Assembly: GCA_030673585.1 (NCBI GenBank)
Contig: DAOVIU010000073.1
Span: 1-6,412 of the forward strand
DNA length: 6,412 nt
From: Pseudomonadota bacterium
Lineage (GTDB): Bacteria > Desulfobacterota > BSN033 > G020346125
Direction of reading: 5' to 3'
The notes beneath the pieces are model-generated. The model saw only the letters and a list, made by a program, of their open reading frames with translations, did not search any database and was not told the origin of the DNA. Numbering within the stretch: the first letter of the stretch is position 1; each line of letters starts with the position of its first letter. This document shows, piece after piece, positions 5,060 through 6,412 of the stretch. Position numbers and translations under genes: made by a program.

Positions 5060-6277
5060 TCAAACTGCCTTTCTGAATCTTATGCGTTTTTCCTGGAGTC
5101 CTTTGAAGACGAGGCCAGAGTCCGACGAAGGAAGCCGCTGGACACATTCGGTCAGGAGAAACTGGCCTTTCTGGATCCAGTCCCTCAAAATGCCGGCGAT
5201 TTCCCTTGCCATGGCATAGCTGGAAAGGCTCGCCGTGGGAACTTCCTTCCCATCGAGCGTGATCTCGCCGTTTTTCAACTGGGCATAGGTCGCCTCTGCC
5301 AGGCTTCCTGACTCTCGCTGGGGATACGTATCGCTGTAGTCCACCACCTGTGCCACTATGTCCTCGTCCCGCACAGCCGCGTGAATAACCGCCTCCTCAT
5401 CCAGAATAGGAATGGGGACGCCAATGCCTACCGTGAGGGTTGTTCCATAGCCCCTGAAAGACGTCCCGCGAAGCCAGCGGGCATTCATCCCCTTCAGGTC
5501 TCCAATTACAGCGAGGGTTCCAGCTCCCATTCTGGGGATACCCAGATCCGTTCTCGGGACGCACGGATTGTGCTGTGTTCCCTGCCATGCAACGTATCCC
5601 GTACCTCCGCCGAGAAATATCCTGGTTCCGATCCCTGTTGCTCGGTAGAAGGGGTCACAGAGCAGGGGGCTCAACTGACCTGCGCTACAGTAGTTGGCAT
5701 TTCCCAATCGGGGCTGGAGAACGCCCATATAGGTGTAGATGGGCCGATCCGACAAATTAACGGCAACGTTGTAGTTTTGATAACAGTTCCTCGGATTGAA
5801 CAGCACGGCCTCGTTCATATCATCGAGACTGATGCGGGTCTCGATCTTTTTCCTCGGATAGCAATCAGTTCCATACGCCGTTGCGGTCAGACGGACCTCT
5901 TTGCCAGCCACCAATTCCTCAATAACATGGCCCCCTCCATAGGCAAATTTACCCGGGAAAACCGCATTTCTGGGGTCATCGTCAGGAACAGCTGTGGCTC
6001 CAAGCAGGATATCGACAGCCGCAAAACCAGCGTAAACCGGGACATCGTTCAAGTAAGACTTGCCACCTCCAAGCTTGATCCTGGGCTTTGAGTGGCCCAC
6101 ATTGAAATATGCCCCGGACGAACACATCGGGCCAAAAGTCCCGGTGGTGACAACATCCACCTCTTCCGCTGCCCTCTTCGGTCCCTTTTGCCGTACGAAA
6201 TCGACGATCTCTTCGGCAGTAAGTACCAGGGCTTTTCCCTTTTTTATCTTCTCATTGATTTCTCCGATTGATTTCAT
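5060..6277 (-). CDS. HcyBio (DUF39/COG1900) homocysteine biosynthesis protein
   Basis: This cytoplasmic protein family is required, with a NIL-ferredoxin, for direct conversion of aspartate semialdehyde to homocysteine with sulfide-derived sulfur, bypassing O-acylhomoserine sulfhydrylation (shown for M. acetivorans MA1821/MA1822). The 405-residue product shows family features: INEKIKKGKALVLTAEE (7-23), VTTGTFGPMCSSGA (43-56) with C52, the glycine-rich KLGGGKSYLNDVPVYAG (68-84), GTDCYPRK (136-143) with C139, NPRNCYQNYN (161-170), IFLGGGTGYVAWQGTQHNP (220-238) and LKGMNARWLRG (261-271). C52 and C139 are the likely equivalents of the two cysteines important in MA1821; C165, C197, C207, C239 and C378 are further cysteines. 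The start at 6275-6277 follows CAGGAGG by 6 bases; a longer frame to 6340 adds 21 residues unlike the family. It is first of the genes in view, ahead of the NIL-ferredoxin, mnmA and larE. Confidence 0.92.
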   Translation of the reverse strand: MKSIGEINEKIKKGKALVLTAEEIVDFVRQKGPKRAAEEVDVVTTGTFGPMCSSGAYFNVGHSKPRIKLGGGKSYLNDVPVYAGFAAVDILLGATAVPDDDPRNAVFPGKFAYGGGHVIEELVAGKEVRLTATAYGTDCYPRKKIETRISLDDMNEAVLFNPRNCYQNYNVAVNLSDRPIYTYMGVLQPRLGNANYCSAGQLSPLLCDPFYRATGIGTRIFLGGGTGYVAWQGTQHNPCVPRTDLGIPRMGAGTLAVIGDLKGMNARWLRGTSFRGYGTTLTVGIGVPIPILDEEAVIHAAVRDEDIVAQVVDYSDTYPQRESGSLAEATYAQLKNGEITLDGKEVPTASLSSYAMAREIAGILRDWIQKGQFLLTECVQRLPSSDSGLVFKGLQEKRIRFRKAV

Positions 6278-6283
6278 GCTTTT

Positions 6284-6310
6284 CCTCCTGAAAGGCAAGG
6301 CCCCCCTTTC
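6284..6310 (-). promoter_or_regulatory. Ribosome binding site deciding the HcyBio start, with an adjacent 6-bp stem
   Basis: CAGGAGG (complement of 6284-6290) lies 6 bases before the ATG at 6275-6277 and is the strongest SD in the window. GAAAGG (complement of 6305-6310) and CCTTTC (complement of 6290-6295) can pair around a 9-base loop, ending at the first base of the SD. This could modestly limit ribosome access. Confidence 0.5.
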
Positions 6311-6322
6311 CCAGGGTACCTC

Positions 6323-6408
6323 GGTTATGAAGTTGATCATGCCAACACACGCTTAAGAGAACCCTTGATTTCCCCCAAGAGGGGGTTTCCATGATCCATA
6401 TCATAACC
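6323..6408 (-). promoter_or_regulatory. Imperfect inverted repeat enclosing a GC hairpin upstream of the HcyBio gene
   Basis: Two 19-base arms, 6323-6341 and 6390-6408, are reverse complements at 15 of 19 positions: an outer 8-bp GGTTATGA/TCATAACC, a 4x4 mismatch and an inner 7-bp GATCATG/CATGATC. The 48 bases between contain a second hairpin, CCCCC-AAGA-GGGGG (6372-6385). On the transcript this makes a closing stem around at least one internal hairpin, as in a cis-regulatory RNA, ending about 46 bases before the start codon. It matches no riboswitch class I can recognise, including SAM-I. Alternatively the arms are paired operator half-sites. The flank continues beyond the window, so its 5' limit is unknown. 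Confidence 0.45.
6400..6405 (-). promoter_or_regulatory. Possible -10 box of the homocysteine operon promoter
   Basis: TATGAT on the minus strand matches the sigma70 -10 consensus at five of six positions. A -35 box would lie outside the window, so this rests on the hexamer alone. It overlaps the right arm of the inverted repeat. If it is the real promoter, the repeat would act as DNA operator sites, not as a complete RNA stem. Confidence 0.2.
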
Positions 6409-6412
6409 ATCA

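Noticed and set aside
5381..6091. Plus-strand open frame of 236 codons
   Set aside because: Antisense to the HcyBio gene. The minus-strand product carries the family motifs, and the plus-strand translation has none.
6278..6340. 21-residue N-terminal extension of the HcyBio protein
   Set aside because: It overlaps the SD and leader structure, and the family normally begins close to the KSIGEINEKI-like segment.

Overview
The window reads as a chromosomal segment from an anaerobic bacterium. The best guess is Desulfobacterota (former Deltaproteobacteria) or a neighbouring sulfate-reducing or syntrophic lineage. The grounds are a HcyBio/COG1900 homocysteine-forming protein paired with a NIL-ferredoxin (typical of methanogens and strict anaerobes), a periplasmic octahaem cytochrome of the hydroxylamine oxidoreductase (HAO) family, and MnmA and LarE sequences of the kind seen in such organisms. 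The taxonomic call is inference. Base composition is moderately GC-rich and looks uniform, and I saw no sign of mobile DNA.

Every convincing gene is on the minus strand, so transcription runs from the right edge to the left. In that order: a structured leader or operator region (about 6278-6412); the HcyBio homocysteine biosynthesis protein (6277-5060); a short gap with a strong hairpin (5051-4989); a NIL-domain 2x[4Fe-4S] ferredoxin (4967-4560); a gap of about 235 bases with an extended -10 promoter-like site and a possible 40-residue small ORF (4524-4402); mnmA (4324-3206); larE (3206-2343), which overlaps mnmA by one base; a gap with two palindromes and a good sigma70-type promoter; the octahaem cytochrome (2209-1004); and moeA (926 to beyond the left edge, C-terminus missing).

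The right two thirds is a sulfur-handling cluster. HcyBio plus the NIL-ferredoxin is known in methanogens to build homocysteine from aspartate semialdehyde and sulfide-derived sulfur. MnmA puts sulfur into tRNA wobble uridine, and LarE is an ATP-dependent sacrificial sulfur transferase. The inference is an operon sharing a sulfide or persulfide supply. The left third is a separate transcription unit: an exported HAO-like cytochrome with its own promoter, probably read through into moeA for molybdenum cofactor synthesis.

Candidates for something less ordinary are the short HAO-like cytochrome with no redox partner in view, the LarE with three cysteines and no LarB/LarC nearby, the unidentified small ORF upstream of mnmA, a G-quadruplex-capable mnmA/larE junction, and two structured non-coding segments in the homocysteine operon. 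No tRNA, rRNA, CRISPR array, insertion sequence or long repeat was seen.
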